From assembly GCA_023230855.1 (NCBI GenBank), contig JALNWQ010000017.1:35756-99755 (forward strand): DNA of 64,000 bases, in the 5' to 3' direction. The notes under the pieces were generated by a model. It was given only the letters and a program-made list of their open reading frames with translations. It did no database searches and was not told the origin of the DNA. The translations under genes and the position numbers were made by a program. Shown here in pieces: positions 49,564 through 57,878 of this stretch. Position 1 is the stretch's first letter; each line of letters starts with the position of its first letter. The stretch comes from Solirubrobacteraceae bacterium (GTDB taxonomy: Bacteria; Actinomycetota; Thermoleophilia; Solirubrobacterales; Solirubrobacteraceae).

Positions 49564-50795
49564 CCGTCCCCGTCGCGGCGATCTTCGAGCACGCGTGGTG
49601 GATCTACGTCCTGCTGCCGTTCGCGTGCGCGTTCGTCGGCTGGTCGACGAAGCTCGTCGCGGTGGAGATGATGTTCCGCCCGATGGAGTTCCGCGGGTGG
49701 AAGGACCCGTGGCTCGGCTGGCAGGGGCAGATCCCGCGCCGGGTGGCGAAGATGGCCGGCATCGCCACCGAGACGGTGTTCGGGTCGATCCTCAAGCCGC
49801 AGGACCTGCTCGACCAGATCGACCCGGACGCGATGGTCCGCGAGCTGGAGGAGCCGATCCGCGAGTCGATCGAGGAGATCGTCCGCGAGGTCGTCGACAC
49901 GTACCAGCGCGGGGCGTGGGACGCGATGCCCGACCGGGCCCGTCGCGCGCTCGTGCGCCGGGTGCAGGCCGAGGCGCCGACCGTCGTCGGCAACCTCATG
50001 GACGACCTGCGGGAGGACATCGACCGCGTCGTCGACCTCAAGCACGTCGTCGTCCAGAACCTCATCGCGAACAAGGCCCTCGTCAACCGGTTGTTCCGCA
50101 ACACCGGTGGCGACGCGTTCGGGTTCATCATCAAGTCCGGGATCTGGTTCGGCCTGACGATCGGGATCGTGCAGTCGATCACCTACGGCCTGACGAACAA
50201 CCACTGGCTGCTGCCGGCGTTCGGCGTGCTCGCCGGTGGCCTGACGGACTTCGTCGCGCTGCAGCTCATCTTCCGCCCGGTGAAGGAGAAGCGGATCCTC
50301 GGCATCCGCTACCAGGGCCTGTTCCACCGCACCCGGGCCCAGGTGACGAAGGACTACAGCGCCCTCATCGCCCGCGACGTCCTGACCCCGGCCGTCGTGA
50401 TGCGCGGCGTCCTGACCGCGCCGACGTCCGACAAGCTCTTCGCGCTCATCACCGACGAGGTCGGCCGTGCGATCGACCACCAGACCGACGCGGTGCGCCC
50501 GCTGGTGAACCTCACCGTCGGGTCGCGGCGCTACCAGGAGCTGAAGGAGCGGGTGGCGCAGGTCGTGCTCGCGAAGATGCCCGAGACGACCGCCCTGGTC
50601 GAGCAGTACGCGACGACCGCGATGGACCTGGAGACGCTCGTCGCCGAGCGGATGGAGGGCCTGACGAACGACGAGTACGAGGGCCTGATCCGCCCGGCGT
50701 TCAAGGACGACGAGTGGGTCATCGTCGCGGTCGGCGCGATCCTCGGCGGCATCGTCGGCGAGATCCAGGTGATCCTCATCACCGGCGGGATCTGA
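49560..50795 (+). CDS. DUF445 family membrane protein
   Basis: 411 aa. An N-terminal helix (WWIYVLLPFACAFVGWSTKLVAVEMMFRPMEFRG) and the repeated GGLTDFVALQLIFRPVKEKRILGIRYQGLFHR are the DUF445 hallmark (N-K/D-x-V-A...MF-x-P); a long helical middle lies between, and a C-terminal helix VIVAVGAILGGIVGEIQVILI closes. Membrane-associated, function unknown, widely conserved. ATG overlaps the preceding stop. Confidence 0.85.
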   Translation: MTVPVAAIFEHAWWIYVLLPFACAFVGWSTKLVAVEMMFRPMEFRGWKDPWLGWQGQIPRRVAKMAGIATETVFGSILKPQDLLDQIDPDAMVRELEEPIRESIEEIVREVVDTYQRGAWDAMPDRARRALVRRVQAEAPTVVGNLMDDLREDIDRVVDLKHVVVQNLIANKALVNRLFRNTGGDAFGFIIKSGIWFGLTIGIVQSITYGLTNNHWLLPAFGVLAGGLTDFVALQLIFRPVKEKRILGIRYQGLFHRTRAQVTKDYSALIARDVLTPAVVMRGVLTAPTSDKLFALITDEVGRAIDHQTDAVRPLVNLTVGSRRYQELKERVAQVVLAKMPETTALVEQYATTAMDLETLVAERMEGLTNDEYEGLIRPAFKDDEWVIVAVGAILGGIVGEIQVILITGGI

Positions 50796-50844
50796 CCGGG
50801 GAGGCGGGCCGGGCTCGGTCGGTCCGCGGGTCCGGCGACGCCGT

Positions 50845-50864
50845 CGAGGTCGACGACGACCTCG
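50845..50864. terminator. Hairpin between convergent DUF445 and MFS genes
   Basis: CGAGGTCG (50845-50852), ACGA loop, CGACCTCG (50857-50864): perfect 8-bp stem with a tetraloop between two convergent stops. Probable bidirectional terminator. Confidence 0.5.
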
Positions 50865-50912
50865 CCCCGGTCTGCGTGGTGGAGGTCACGGTGTCGGTCA
50901 TGGGCATGGTGG

Positions 50913-52580
50913 TCACGCGGGTTCGCGGTCGATGGCGAGGGCGAGCGGTGGAGCCGAAGCGGCCGCGGCGACCGGGCCGGCGCGCAGTGCCCCCTCCGCC
51001 GTCCCATCGTCCTCCGTCGCCCCGTCGCGATCCCCGGCGCCCCCGCCGTCGGGCGCGGTGGGGTGCGCCGGCAGCCAGAGCAGGACGACCACCGCGCCGG
51101 CCGCGGCCACGCCCGCCGCGACGAGGCAGCCGACCTGCAGGCCGTCGAGGAACCCCGACTGCGCGAGCGTCACGAGCGACGACGCCGCGGCCTCGTCCCC
51201 GGCCGCCGCGATCCGCTCCGCCGTGGCGACCGCCGCCCCGACCGAATCGCGTGCCGACTCCAGCGCCTCCTCGGGCAGGGGCGAGCCGGAGAACGCGTCG
51301 CGGTACATCGACAGCGCGACGCTGCCGACGACGGCCACCCCGAAGGTGCCGCCGAGCTCGCGGGTCGCGTCGTTCACCGCGGACCCGATGCCGGCCTTGG
51401 CCTTCGGCACCGCGCCCATGATCGCCTCGGTGGCGGGCGTGCTCGTGAGCCCCAGGCCCGATCCCATGAGGACCATCTGCAGGGCCATCGTGAGGTACGC
51501 CGTGTCGACGTCGACCGTCGACGCCCAGGCGAACCCCGCCGCGAAGAGCAGCATGCCCCCGGCGACGACGAGCTTCGTGCCCGTCACGACGGCCACGCGC
51601 GACCCCGCGACCGACAGCACCGCGGTGCAGACGGCGAACGGCAGCATCCGCAGTCCGGTGTCGAACGGCCCGTAGAGCTTGACGAACTGGAGGTACTGGG
51701 TGACGAGGAAGATGAACCCGAAGAGCGCGAAGAACGCGAAGGTGATCGACAGCGCGGCGGCGGTGAACCGCAGGTTGCGGAAGAGCGACAGGTCGAGCAT
51801 CGGGTGGGCCTGCCGTCGCTCCCACGCCACGAAGGTCGCGAGCAGCGCGGCCGCCACGGCGCCGACGCCGAGGGTCGCGCCGGACATCCACCCGCGCTCC
51901 GGCGCCTCGATGAGCGCGTAGACGACGAGCCCGAGCCCGAGGCACGACAGGAGGATGCCGCCGAGGTCCAGCGGCGGGGTCGCCGGATCGCGGGACTCCG
52001 GCACCCGGAGGACGACGCCGACGAGGGCGACGAGCGCCACCGCGCCGGGGAACAGCAGCGTGCTGTTCCACGACACGTACTCCACGAGGAACCCGCCGAC
52101 GACCGGGCCGACGGCGATCGCCACGCCCGCGGCGGCGCCCCACAGGCCGATCGCCTTCGCCCGCCGCGTCCGGTCGGTGAAGACGTTGGAGATGATCGAC
52201 AGCGTCCCCGGGAAGATCACCGCCGCCCCGACGCCGGCGATCGCGCGCCAGGCGATGAGCTGGGTCGGGTTCGCGGCCGTCGCCCCGCCGATCGAGCCGA
52301 CGGCGAAGACGACGAGCCCGATGACGAGCAGCCGGCGGCGGCCGAACCGGTCCGAGAGCGTGCCGGCCGCGAGGACGAGCGCCGCGAACGCCAGGTTGAA
52401 CGCGTCGACGATCCACAGCAGGTCGGTCGTCGTCGCACCCAGGTCCTCGGTCAGCCGGGGCAGCGTGATGTTGACGATCGTCGTCGACAGGTTGATGACG
52501 AGGACCGCGACGCAGACGATCGCGAGGATCACGCGCTCGGGGCCGGAGAACGCGGACGACGACCGCGTGGCGGAGGGCAT
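50913..52580 (-). CDS. MFS drug exporter, DHA2 (EmrB/QacA) family
   Basis: 555 aa with fourteen predicted helices. NLSTTIVNITLPRLTEDLGATTTDLLWIVDAFNLAFAALVLAAGTLSDRFGRRRLLVIGL includes motif A (GTLSDRFGRRR) and motif D1-like helix 1; GPVVGGFLVEYVSWNSTLLFPGAVAL is motif C, characteristic of drug/H+ antiporters. Asp residues in helices 1-2 fit QacA-type proteins. ATG 52580 matches a leaderless promoter (TTGACA, 17-bp spacer, TAGCCT at 52594-52589). The TetR gene behind it (upstream) is the likely repressor. Confidence 0.92.
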   Translation of the reverse strand: MPSATRSSSAFSGPERVILAIVCVAVLVINLSTTIVNITLPRLTEDLGATTTDLLWIVDAFNLAFAALVLAAGTLSDRFGRRRLLVIGLVVFAVGSIGGATAANPTQLIAWRAIAGVGAAVIFPGTLSIISNVFTDRTRRAKAIGLWGAAAGVAIAVGPVVGGFLVEYVSWNSTLLFPGAVALVALVGVVLRVPESRDPATPPLDLGGILLSCLGLGLVVYALIEAPERGWMSGATLGVGAVAAALLATFVAWERRQAHPMLDLSLFRNLRFTAAALSITFAFFALFGFIFLVTQYLQFVKLYGPFDTGLRMLPFAVCTAVLSVAGSRVAVVTGTKLVVAGGMLLFAAGFAWASTVDVDTAYLTMALQMVLMGSGLGLTSTPATEAIMGAVPKAKAGIGSAVNDATRELGGTFGVAVVGSVALSMYRDAFSGSPLPEEALESARDSVGAAVATAERIAAAGDEAAASSLVTLAQSGFLDGLQVGCLVAAGVAAAGAVVVLLWLPAHPTAPDGGGAGDRDGATEDDGTAEGALRAGPVAAAASAPPLALAIDREPA

Positions 52581-52588
52581 GCGCAAGC

Positions 52589-52617
52589 AGGCTAGAGACG
52601 TGATGTGACAGTGTCAA
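52589..52617 (-). promoter_or_regulatory. MFS promoter with embedded TetR-type operator
   Basis: Minus strand: TTGACA (52617-52612), 17-bp spacer, TAGCCT (52594-52589), eight bases, ATG 52580. The palindrome TGACA-G-TGTCA (52606-52616) covers the -35 box and spacer start. Confidence 0.7.
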
Positions 52618-52795
52618 GTGAGCGGAGGACGGCGCGGCCGGTCGTGGGCGGCCGCGGTGCGCGGGACCGGGCCGCGCGACGGCGACCACGGGCGCGCTCG
52701 CCGCGCGGGACCGGGGCACGCAGCGGGGTGAGCGGTGGACGGCGCGTGGCGCTGCGCGCGGCGCGGCGCGTGATCGCCACGCGCGAGCCCGGCGT

Positions 52796-53425
52796 TCAGG
52801 GCGCGATCCGACGCGTCGCGCCGCCCGGCCGCAGCGCGTCGACGAGCGTCGCCGAGAGGAGCGCCGCCAGCTCGTCGGGGCCGGCCTCGGGGACGTCGAT
52901 GGCGAGGATCCCGTCGCGGGCGAGCGTCGCCAGGCCGTGCATCGTCGTCCAGCACAGCAGCGCGAGGGTCCGGGGGTCCCGCCCGTCGCCCCAGCCGTCG
53001 TCGGCGGCGGCCCGGACCCCCCGGTCGAGCACGTCGAACGGCCGGGCGCGGGCGGCGACCAACGCCGGATCGTCGAGGTTGAGCAGCTCCGGACGGGTGA
53101 GGACCGCGAACATCGCGCCACGCTCGAGGGCGAACCGCACGTACGCCGTGCCGATGCCGCCGAGGCGCGTGATCGGGTCGGCGCCCCCGGCCGCGTCGTA
53201 CCCGGACCGCAGCGCGTCGGCCAGCGCCGCGTACCCCTCCTGCGCGACGGCTGTGAAGAGCCCCGCCCGGTCGCGGAACACGTGTCCCGGAGCCTGGTGG
53301 GACACGCCCGCCCGTCGCGCGATCGCCCGCAGGCTCACCGCGCCCACCCCGACCGCCTCGAGCTCCTCCTCGGCCGCCCGGACGAGCGCCTCGCGTAGAT
53401 CTCCGGCAGGGGGGCGCACGGCCAT
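52796..53425 (-). CDS. TetR family transcriptional repressor
   Basis: 209 aa. LREALVRAAEEELEAVGVGAVSLRAIARRAGVSHQAPGHVFRDRAGLFTAVAQEGYAALADAL is a TetR helix-turn-helix (HTH in AIARRAGVSHQAPGHVF); the C-terminal helical ligand domain carries few motifs (WTTMHGLATLARDGIL) similar to TetR_C_33/WHG-type. ATG 53425; GTG 53431 is possible. Upstream of and codirectional with the MFS exporter, with a palindrome on the exporter's promoter; ligand likely a drug or amphipathic compound. Confidence 0.9.
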   Translation of the reverse strand: MAVRPPAGDLREALVRAAEEELEAVGVGAVSLRAIARRAGVSHQAPGHVFRDRAGLFTAVAQEGYAALADALRSGYDAAGGADPITRLGGIGTAYVRFALERGAMFAVLTRPELLNLDDPALVAARARPFDVLDRGVRAAADDGWGDGRDPRTLALLCWTTMHGLATLARDGILAIDVPEAGPDELAALLSATLVDALRPGGATRRIAP

Positions 53426-53456
53426 GCGCACATGATGGTCGGATCCGGGAGCGGCG

Positions 53457-53558
53457 TGGTGGCGGCCCGCCGGCACGGGAGCGGCCCCAGTGGTGGCGGC
53501 CCGCCGGCACGGGAGCGGCCCCAGTGGTGGCGGCCCGCCGGCACGGGAGCGACCCCGC
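53457..53558. repeat. Three 34-bp tandem repeats upstream of tetR
   Basis: The unit begins TGGTGGCGGCCCGCCGGCAC and ends GGGAGCGGCCCCAG; copies at 53457-53490 and 53491-53524 are identical, the third (53525-53558) diverges in its last few bases. 34 bp is not a multiple of three. Each unit holds an imperfect palindrome GTGGCGG-CCCG-CCGGCAC. Confidence 0.85.
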
Positions 53559-53639
53559 GGTGGCGACGCGGGCGCTGCCGTCCGGTGCGGGCCACCCCGC
53601 GACCCGTGGCCCGCTTCACGATGGCCGCCGCGCCCCGGG

Positions 53640-54446
53640 CTACTCCAGCGGCGCGGGCACGTCGAACCCGCGGTCGCGGGCGCACTGCTCGATCCGGGCG
53701 ACGACCGTCTCGATCACCGCCACCCGCGCCCACTTCTTGCTCTCGGCGGCGACGACGTCCCACGGCGCGTGCGGGGTGTCCGTCTCGGCGAGCATCTCGT
53801 CGATCGCCCGCTCGTACTCGGGGCGCCTCGCGCGGTTGCGCCAGTCCTCGTCGGTGAGCTTCCACGCCTTGAGCGGGTCGCCGCGGCGCCGCTCGAACCG
53901 CCGCAGCTGCTCCTCGTCGCTGACGTGGAGCCAGATCTTGACGAGCATCGTGCCGTCGTCGACGAGCTGCTGCTCGAACTCGCGGATCTCGCCGTACGCC
54001 CGCCGCCACTGCTCCTCGTCGGCCAGGCCCTCGATCCGCTCGACGAGCACCCGCCCGTACCACGTGCGGTCGTAGACGCACATCCCGCCGCGGCCCGGCA
54101 ACGGCACCCAGAACCGGTGCAGCCAGTGGTGGCGCAGCTCGTCCGGCGACGGCGCCGAAAACTGGTGGACCTCGTAGTGGCGCGGGTCGAGCTCCTGCAC
54201 GAGCCGCTTGATCGCCCCGCCCTTGCCGGACGCGTCCCAGCCCTCGAACGCGATGAGCAGCGGCGGCCCGAGCGGGTGCGGCGAGTGGTCCGGCCGCGGC
54301 ACGTCGTCCCCGATCGACCGCAGCCCGATCTGCCCGCCGAGCGTCAACCGCAGCTGCGCCAACCGCGTCTGCGCGACCGCCAACCGCCGCTCGTACACCG
54401 TGCGCTTGAGCGAGAGCGACAGATCGACGTCGGCCAGGCGGGTCAT
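53640..54446 (-). CDS. ppk2: Polyphosphate kinase 2 family protein
   Basis: 268 aa. LLIAFEGWDASGKGGAIKRLVQELDPRHYEV contains the PPK2 Walker A (GWDASGKGG), FWVPLPGRGGMCVYDRTWYGRVLVERIEGLA the Walker B Asp and lid with the YDRTWYGR signature, and KIWLHVSDEEQLRRFERRRGDPLKAWKLTDEDWRNR the remaining phosphate-binding part. It transfers phosphate between polyphosphate and nucleotides; single-domain type, specificity for AMP or ADP not certain. TACGCT box eight bases before the ATG. Repeats flank it on both sides. Confidence 0.93.
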   Translation of the reverse strand: MTRLADVDLSLSLKRTVYERRLAVAQTRLAQLRLTLGGQIGLRSIGDDVPRPDHSPHPLGPPLLIAFEGWDASGKGGAIKRLVQELDPRHYEVHQFSAPSPDELRHHWLHRFWVPLPGRGGMCVYDRTWYGRVLVERIEGLADEEQWRRAYGEIREFEQQLVDDGTMLVKIWLHVSDEEQLRRFERRRGDPLKAWKLTDEDWRNRARRPEYERAIDEMLAETDTPHAPWDVVAAESKKWARVAVIETVVARIEQCARDRGFDVPAPLE

Positions 54447-54454
54447 GGTGCGGG

Positions 54455-54460
54455 AGCGTA
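54455..54460 (-). promoter_or_regulatory. -10 box of a leaderless ppk2 promoter (TACGCT)
   Basis: Minus strand TACGCT, eight bases, then ATG 54446. Confidence 0.45.
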
Positions 54461-54674
54461 GGGGGTGCGGGCGGTGGGGTCGAGCGCGGGCGACGCGGAC
54501 GCGGGCCGGACCGCCGGACGACGTCGGTCACGTGACGCGGACGCAGCGGGGCGCGCGGGCGGGGCGGGGCGCGCGGGCGAGGCGCGCGGGCGGGGCGAGG
54601 CGCGCGGGCGGGGAGAGGCGGCGAGGCGGCCGGGCCGGCAGGCGGGTCAGCGAGGCCGGGAGGCGGAAGCGGCG

Positions 54675-55112
54675 ACGCTCAGGTGGATCACCCCACCCTG
54701 TTCCGGACGGCCATCCCCCTGAGCGACGGAATGCAACGCGGACGTGGCGCACCGCCCGGCGAGCATGCCGGTGATCCCCCTCAGCGTCGCCCTGCCCACC
54801 CGGGTCGCCAATCGGGCGTCGCTCAGGTGGCACACCCCACCCTGCTCCGAACGGACATCCCCCTGGGTACCGGTAGCCGACGCCCAGGTGACGCACCGCC
54901 CAGCGCACATGCCGGTCATCCCCCTCAGCGTCGCCCCGCCCACCCGGGTCGCCGATCGGGTGTCGCCCAGGTGGATCACCCCACCCTGCTCCGAACGGAC
55001 ATCCCCCTGGGCGACGGATACCGACGCCGACGTGGCGCACCGTCGTGAGGACGCGCCGGTCATCCCCCGGGACGTCGGCCACCCGCCCGGTGCGCCACCG
55101 CAGCGACGCGCG
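54675..55112. repeat. Three tandem 144-bp repeats of unknown nature
   Basis: AGGTGG blocks at 54681, 54825 and 54969 mark exact 144-bp spacing. Each unit has two conserved parts, CACCCCACCCTG...CATCCCCCTG and CATGCCGGTNATCCCCCTCAG followed by GCCCACCCGGGTCGCC; the third copy decays after about 55070. Both parts carry ATCCCCCT, so the unit itself looks like two related halves. All six frames stay largely open because 144 is a multiple of three, but differences between copies fall in all codon positions, which argues for noncoding DNA. The 690-nt gap between ppk2 and the gene at 55137 consists of this and GC-rich simple sequence at 54540-54650. Confidence 0.85.
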
Positions 55113-55136
55113 GGCACCCCCGCCGACCCGTTCCCC

Positions 55137-55328
55137 TCACCCCAGGAGCGACCAGATCCCCGCTCCGCCGACCGCGACGACGCACACGACGGCGAAGCCG
55201 AGGATCGCCACGTCGAGCGGTGACGCGAACCGGCGGCGCAGGCGGATGGCCCAGCGCGGGCGATGGCGGCGCTCCTCGGCGTCGTCGAGCACCGGGTGAC
55301 GGCGTGGGATCTCGTCGTAGCTCGGCAC
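55137..55328 (-). CDS. Small single-span membrane protein, 63 aa
   Basis: GTG 55328 gives VPSYDEIPRRHPVLDDAEE, a basic stretch (RPRWAIRLRRRFAS) and a C-terminal transmembrane helix (PLDVAILGFAVVCVVAVGGAGIWSLLG). The tail-anchored layout, positive-inside pattern and ordinary codon use make it credible. No family recognised. It ends where the 144-bp repeats fade. Confidence 0.55.
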   Translation of the reverse strand: MPSYDEIPRRHPVLDDAEERRHRPRWAIRLRRRFASPLDVAILGFAVVCVVAVGGAGIWSLLG

Positions 55329-55552
55329 CGGTCCAGCATGGCGGCTCGGCGGGCGTTCCGCACGACCGGCGATCTCGGATCGTCTCGGTCCCGACGTCGA
55401 TCCGGACGTCGATCCGGACCCGCACCCTCCACCACCGGTGCCCCACGCCCGGCGCCCCACGCCCGGCGTCCGGCGTCCGGCGCCCGGCCCCCGACGCACG
55501 TCGCGTTGCCGCGCTTGCGGCGCCGACGTCCAACGCGGAGGATCCGGCGGTC

Positions 55553-56458
55553 ATGACCGCGATCCGCACCACCGCAGCCGCCGAGCTGCTCGGCGTGTCC
55601 GCGAGCACGCTGCGGTCGTGGGAGCGACGGTACGGGTTCCCGACCCCGCAACGCACCGGCGGCGGGCACCGGCAGTACGACCTGGGCGAGATCGAGTCGC
55701 TACGCGAGGCGATGGGCGAGTCCCGCGACGCCGCCACCGCGGTGGCCCTCGCGCGACGCCACCGCACCACCGGCGAGCTCTCCCCCGGCGACCGTCGCGG
55801 TGGACGGGGCGGCGAGCCGTCGGCGACCGACCGGTTGCGGCGGGCGCTGCGCCGGTTCGACGAGGCCGGGGCCGACCACGTCATCGAGGAGTCGCTGCAC
55901 CTGCGGTCGCTCGAGCGCTCGGTCGACGAGGTGCTGTTGCCGACGGTCGAGCGCCTGGACCACGACCGGCCCGGGTCCGCCGAGTACGCGTTCGCGTGGC
56001 GGTGGGCGTCGCGGTGGCTCGCCGCCGCCGCCCGCACCGCGCCGCCCACCCACCGTCCGCCGGTCGTCGTCGTCCTCGACGGCACCGCGCCGTGCACGCT
56101 CGACGCGCTGCGGGTGCAGGCGCTGGAGCTCGCGTTGCGGCGCTCGGGGGTGCTGCCGATCACCGTCGGCGCGACGCTGCCCGCCGACGAGCTCGGCCGG
56201 GCGCTCCACCGGATCGCGCCGGACGCCGTCGTCCTCAGCGGCCGCACCGTGCCGCTCGACCGGTTGGGGCGGCTCGTGTTCGCCGCGCAACGCGCGGCCG
56301 GTGGGGAGCTCCCGGTGCTCGACTTCCACGGCCCCCTCGTCGAGCGACGCACGACCGGGGTCGAGCGCCTCGACGGCGCCCCGCTCGTCGCGCGGTCGCG
56401 ACTGCTGCAGTTGCTCGACGGCGGCCAGGAGCCGTTCCGCGTGCGCCGCGGGCGCTGA
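55553..56458 (+). CDS. MerR family regulator with B12-binding-like C-terminal domain
   Basis: 301 aa. Residues 1-70 are a MerR winged helix (TTAAAELLGVSASTLRSWERRYGFPTPQRTGGGHRQYDLGEIESLREAM), then a helical four-helix-like region (RLRRALRRFDEAGADHVIEESLHLRSLERSVDEVLLPTVERL) and an alpha/beta domain (PPVVVVLDGTAPCTLDALRVQALELALRRSGVLPITVGATLPADELGRALHRIAPDAVVLSG). This order equals CarA/CarH/LitR light regulators, but the cobalamin-ligand motif DxHxxG is not found, so it may not bind B12. ATG 55553. Confidence 0.8.
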   Translation: MTAIRTTAAAELLGVSASTLRSWERRYGFPTPQRTGGGHRQYDLGEIESLREAMGESRDAATAVALARRHRTTGELSPGDRRGGRGGEPSATDRLRRALRRFDEAGADHVIEESLHLRSLERSVDEVLLPTVERLDHDRPGSAEYAFAWRWASRWLAAAARTAPPTHRPPVVVVLDGTAPCTLDALRVQALELALRRSGVLPITVGATLPADELGRALHRIAPDAVVLSGRTVPLDRLGRLVFAAQRAAGGELPVLDFHGPLVERRTTGVERLDGAPLVARSRLLQLLDGGQEPFRVRRGR

Positions 56459-56971
56459 TCAGTCGCCCAGCGACGGGTACGCCCCGCGGCTGAACACCAT
56501 CGGGTGCTCGCTCTGCGACACGCACAGGTCCATGACGCGACCGACGACGAGCGAGTGGTCGCCGAGCTCGATCTCGCGGTCGAGGACGCAGTCGATCCAC
56601 GCGACGATGCCCGGGATGATCGGCGCGCCGGTGTGCGGCGCCCGGTCGAACTCGAGCCCGGCGAACTTGTCGCCGCCCTTGCGCGCGAACCGGCCGGCGA
56701 GCTCGCCCTGGCCCTGCGCGAGCACGTTGACGCAGAACCGGCCGACGTCGCGGATCGGCGGCCAGCTCGTCGACGTGTTGGCCGGGTAGAACCCGACGAG
56801 CTGGGGATCGAGCGAGATCGACGTGAACGACCCGATGACCATGCCGTGGTCGGTGTCGCCACAGGTGCCGGTGACGACCACGACGCTCGTCGGCACGTGG
56901 GACAGGACGTGCCGGAAGCGCTCCGGGTCGCCGTGCGGCTCGAGATCGGCGGGGGCGGAGGAAGAGGTCAT
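56459..56971 (-). CDS. Flavin reductase domain (FMN-binding) protein
   Basis: 170 aa. FRHVLSHVPTSVVVVTGTCGDTDHGMVIGSFTSISLDPQLVGFYPANTSTSWPPIRDVGRFCVNVLAQGQGELAGRFAR is the split-barrel Flavin_Reduct fold binding FMN with the TSISLDP signature, ending with HPMVFSRGAYPSL. These proteins reduce FMN/FAD for a two-component monooxygenase; none is adjacent. Its stop abuts the convergent MerR stop without a gap. ATG 56971. Confidence 0.9.
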   Translation of the reverse strand: MTSSSAPADLEPHGDPERFRHVLSHVPTSVVVVTGTCGDTDHGMVIGSFTSISLDPQLVGFYPANTSTSWPPIRDVGRFCVNVLAQGQGELAGRFARKGGDKFAGLEFDRAPHTGAPIIPGIVAWIDCVLDREIELGDHSLVVGRVMDLCVSQSEHPMVFSRGAYPSLGD

Positions 56972-57116
56972 GGTCGCGGGGGCCACGCGGGTCGCGTCGG
57001 CGTGGCGTGCCTCCCAGCCTAACGCCCCGCGGAGCCCGGCCCGACGGGAGGGGGCCGCCGTCGGGACCCTGCCCCGGGACGTCCCCGGACCCGGTCCGGG
57101 GACGCCTCCGAGGGAC

Positions 57117-57596
57117 TCAGGACCCGGCGGGCGGATCCTGCCGACGACGCGCTTCGGCCTGTGCCTGCAGGTCCTTCAGGGCCCCCTGGCCGTCGCTGGC
57201 CTGGAAGAGCAGGTACACGCCGTAGGCGAACGCGATGAGCCCGATGAGGCCGAGGAAGAACCCGATCCCGAGGTGACCGTCACTGACCCGCTGGATGACG
57301 AAGATCACCCCGAAGAGGAGGACGCCACCACCGAGCGCGGTCGTGGCCAGGTCGGCCTGACGCTCCTGCAGCGGCGACACGCGCGCGACGCGGGCGCCCT
57401 CCGCGATGAGCGCGACGATGAGGAAGAGCCACGCGATCGTGCCGAGCTGATGCCATCCGGACGCGCTCGAACTGAACGATCCCGCCGAGAACTTGTACCA
57501 GGGCAGAAAGCTCGCGACGAGTAGCAGCGCACCCGATCCGAGGATGATCTGACGGTGGAGGGGAAGCGCTTCGAGATCCTGCTTGACGGTGGACAC
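57117..57596 (-). CDS. Four-helix membrane protein of unknown function, 159 aa
   Basis: Four transmembrane helices: IILGSGALLLVASFLPWY, LGTIAWLFLIVALIAEGARV, LATTALGGGVLLFGVIFVIQRV and GIGFFLGLIGLIAFAYGVYLLF, then a charged coiled tail (GALKDLQAQAEARRRQ). The FLPWY after helix 1 recurs in DUF5336/DUF-type actinobacterial membrane proteins. GTG 57596, divergent from ileS over 282 nt in which no T-box or other leader is seen. Confidence 0.7.
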   Translation of the reverse strand: MSTVKQDLEALPLHRQIILGSGALLLVASFLPWYKFSAGSFSSSASGWHQLGTIAWLFLIVALIAEGARVARVSPLQERQADLATTALGGGVLLFGVIFVIQRVSDGHLGIGFFLGLIGLIAFAYGVYLLFQASDGQGALKDLQAQAEARRRQDPPAGS

Positions 57597-57863
57597 CGGA
57601 ACTCCTTGTCGTAGAGGGAAGGGGACCTGCGCACCCCAGCATCGCGGGCGGACCGGCGGCACGCAACACCGGCGCCCGCCTCCCCCGGCCTTCCGTCCAG
57701 TCGGTGAAACCACCGGCGACGCGGGGGTTGGCGCCCCGGACCCGCCCGCCGGGTACCCGGATCGACGCGACGACGGCGTGGACCTACCGGACGACGACGG
57801 ACCACCGGGCCGCCGGCCGGCCACCGGGACGGCGGCGTGGACCGGCGATCGCCCCGTGGTTCC

Positions 57864-57869
57864 TACAAT
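57864..57869 (+). promoter_or_regulatory. -10 box of a leaderless ileS promoter (TACAAT)
   Basis: TACAAT, nine bases, then ATG 57879. No T-box antiterminator motif (TGGNACC) or stem I-like structure precedes it. Confidence 0.45.
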
Positions 57870-57878
57870 CGACGGTCC

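Noticed and set aside
53457..55112. CRISPR array
   Set aside because: Repeats are head-to-tail with no unique spacers and no cas genes are nearby.
54683..55223. Overlapping plus- and minus-strand frames through the 144-bp repeats as repeat proteins
   Set aside because: All frames are open because the period is divisible by three; changes between copies do not respect any reading frame.
57597..57878. T-box leader expected for ileS
   Set aside because: No TGGNACC motif or stem I-like structure; TGGACC occurrences lack the required extra base, and a -10 box sits directly before the ATG.
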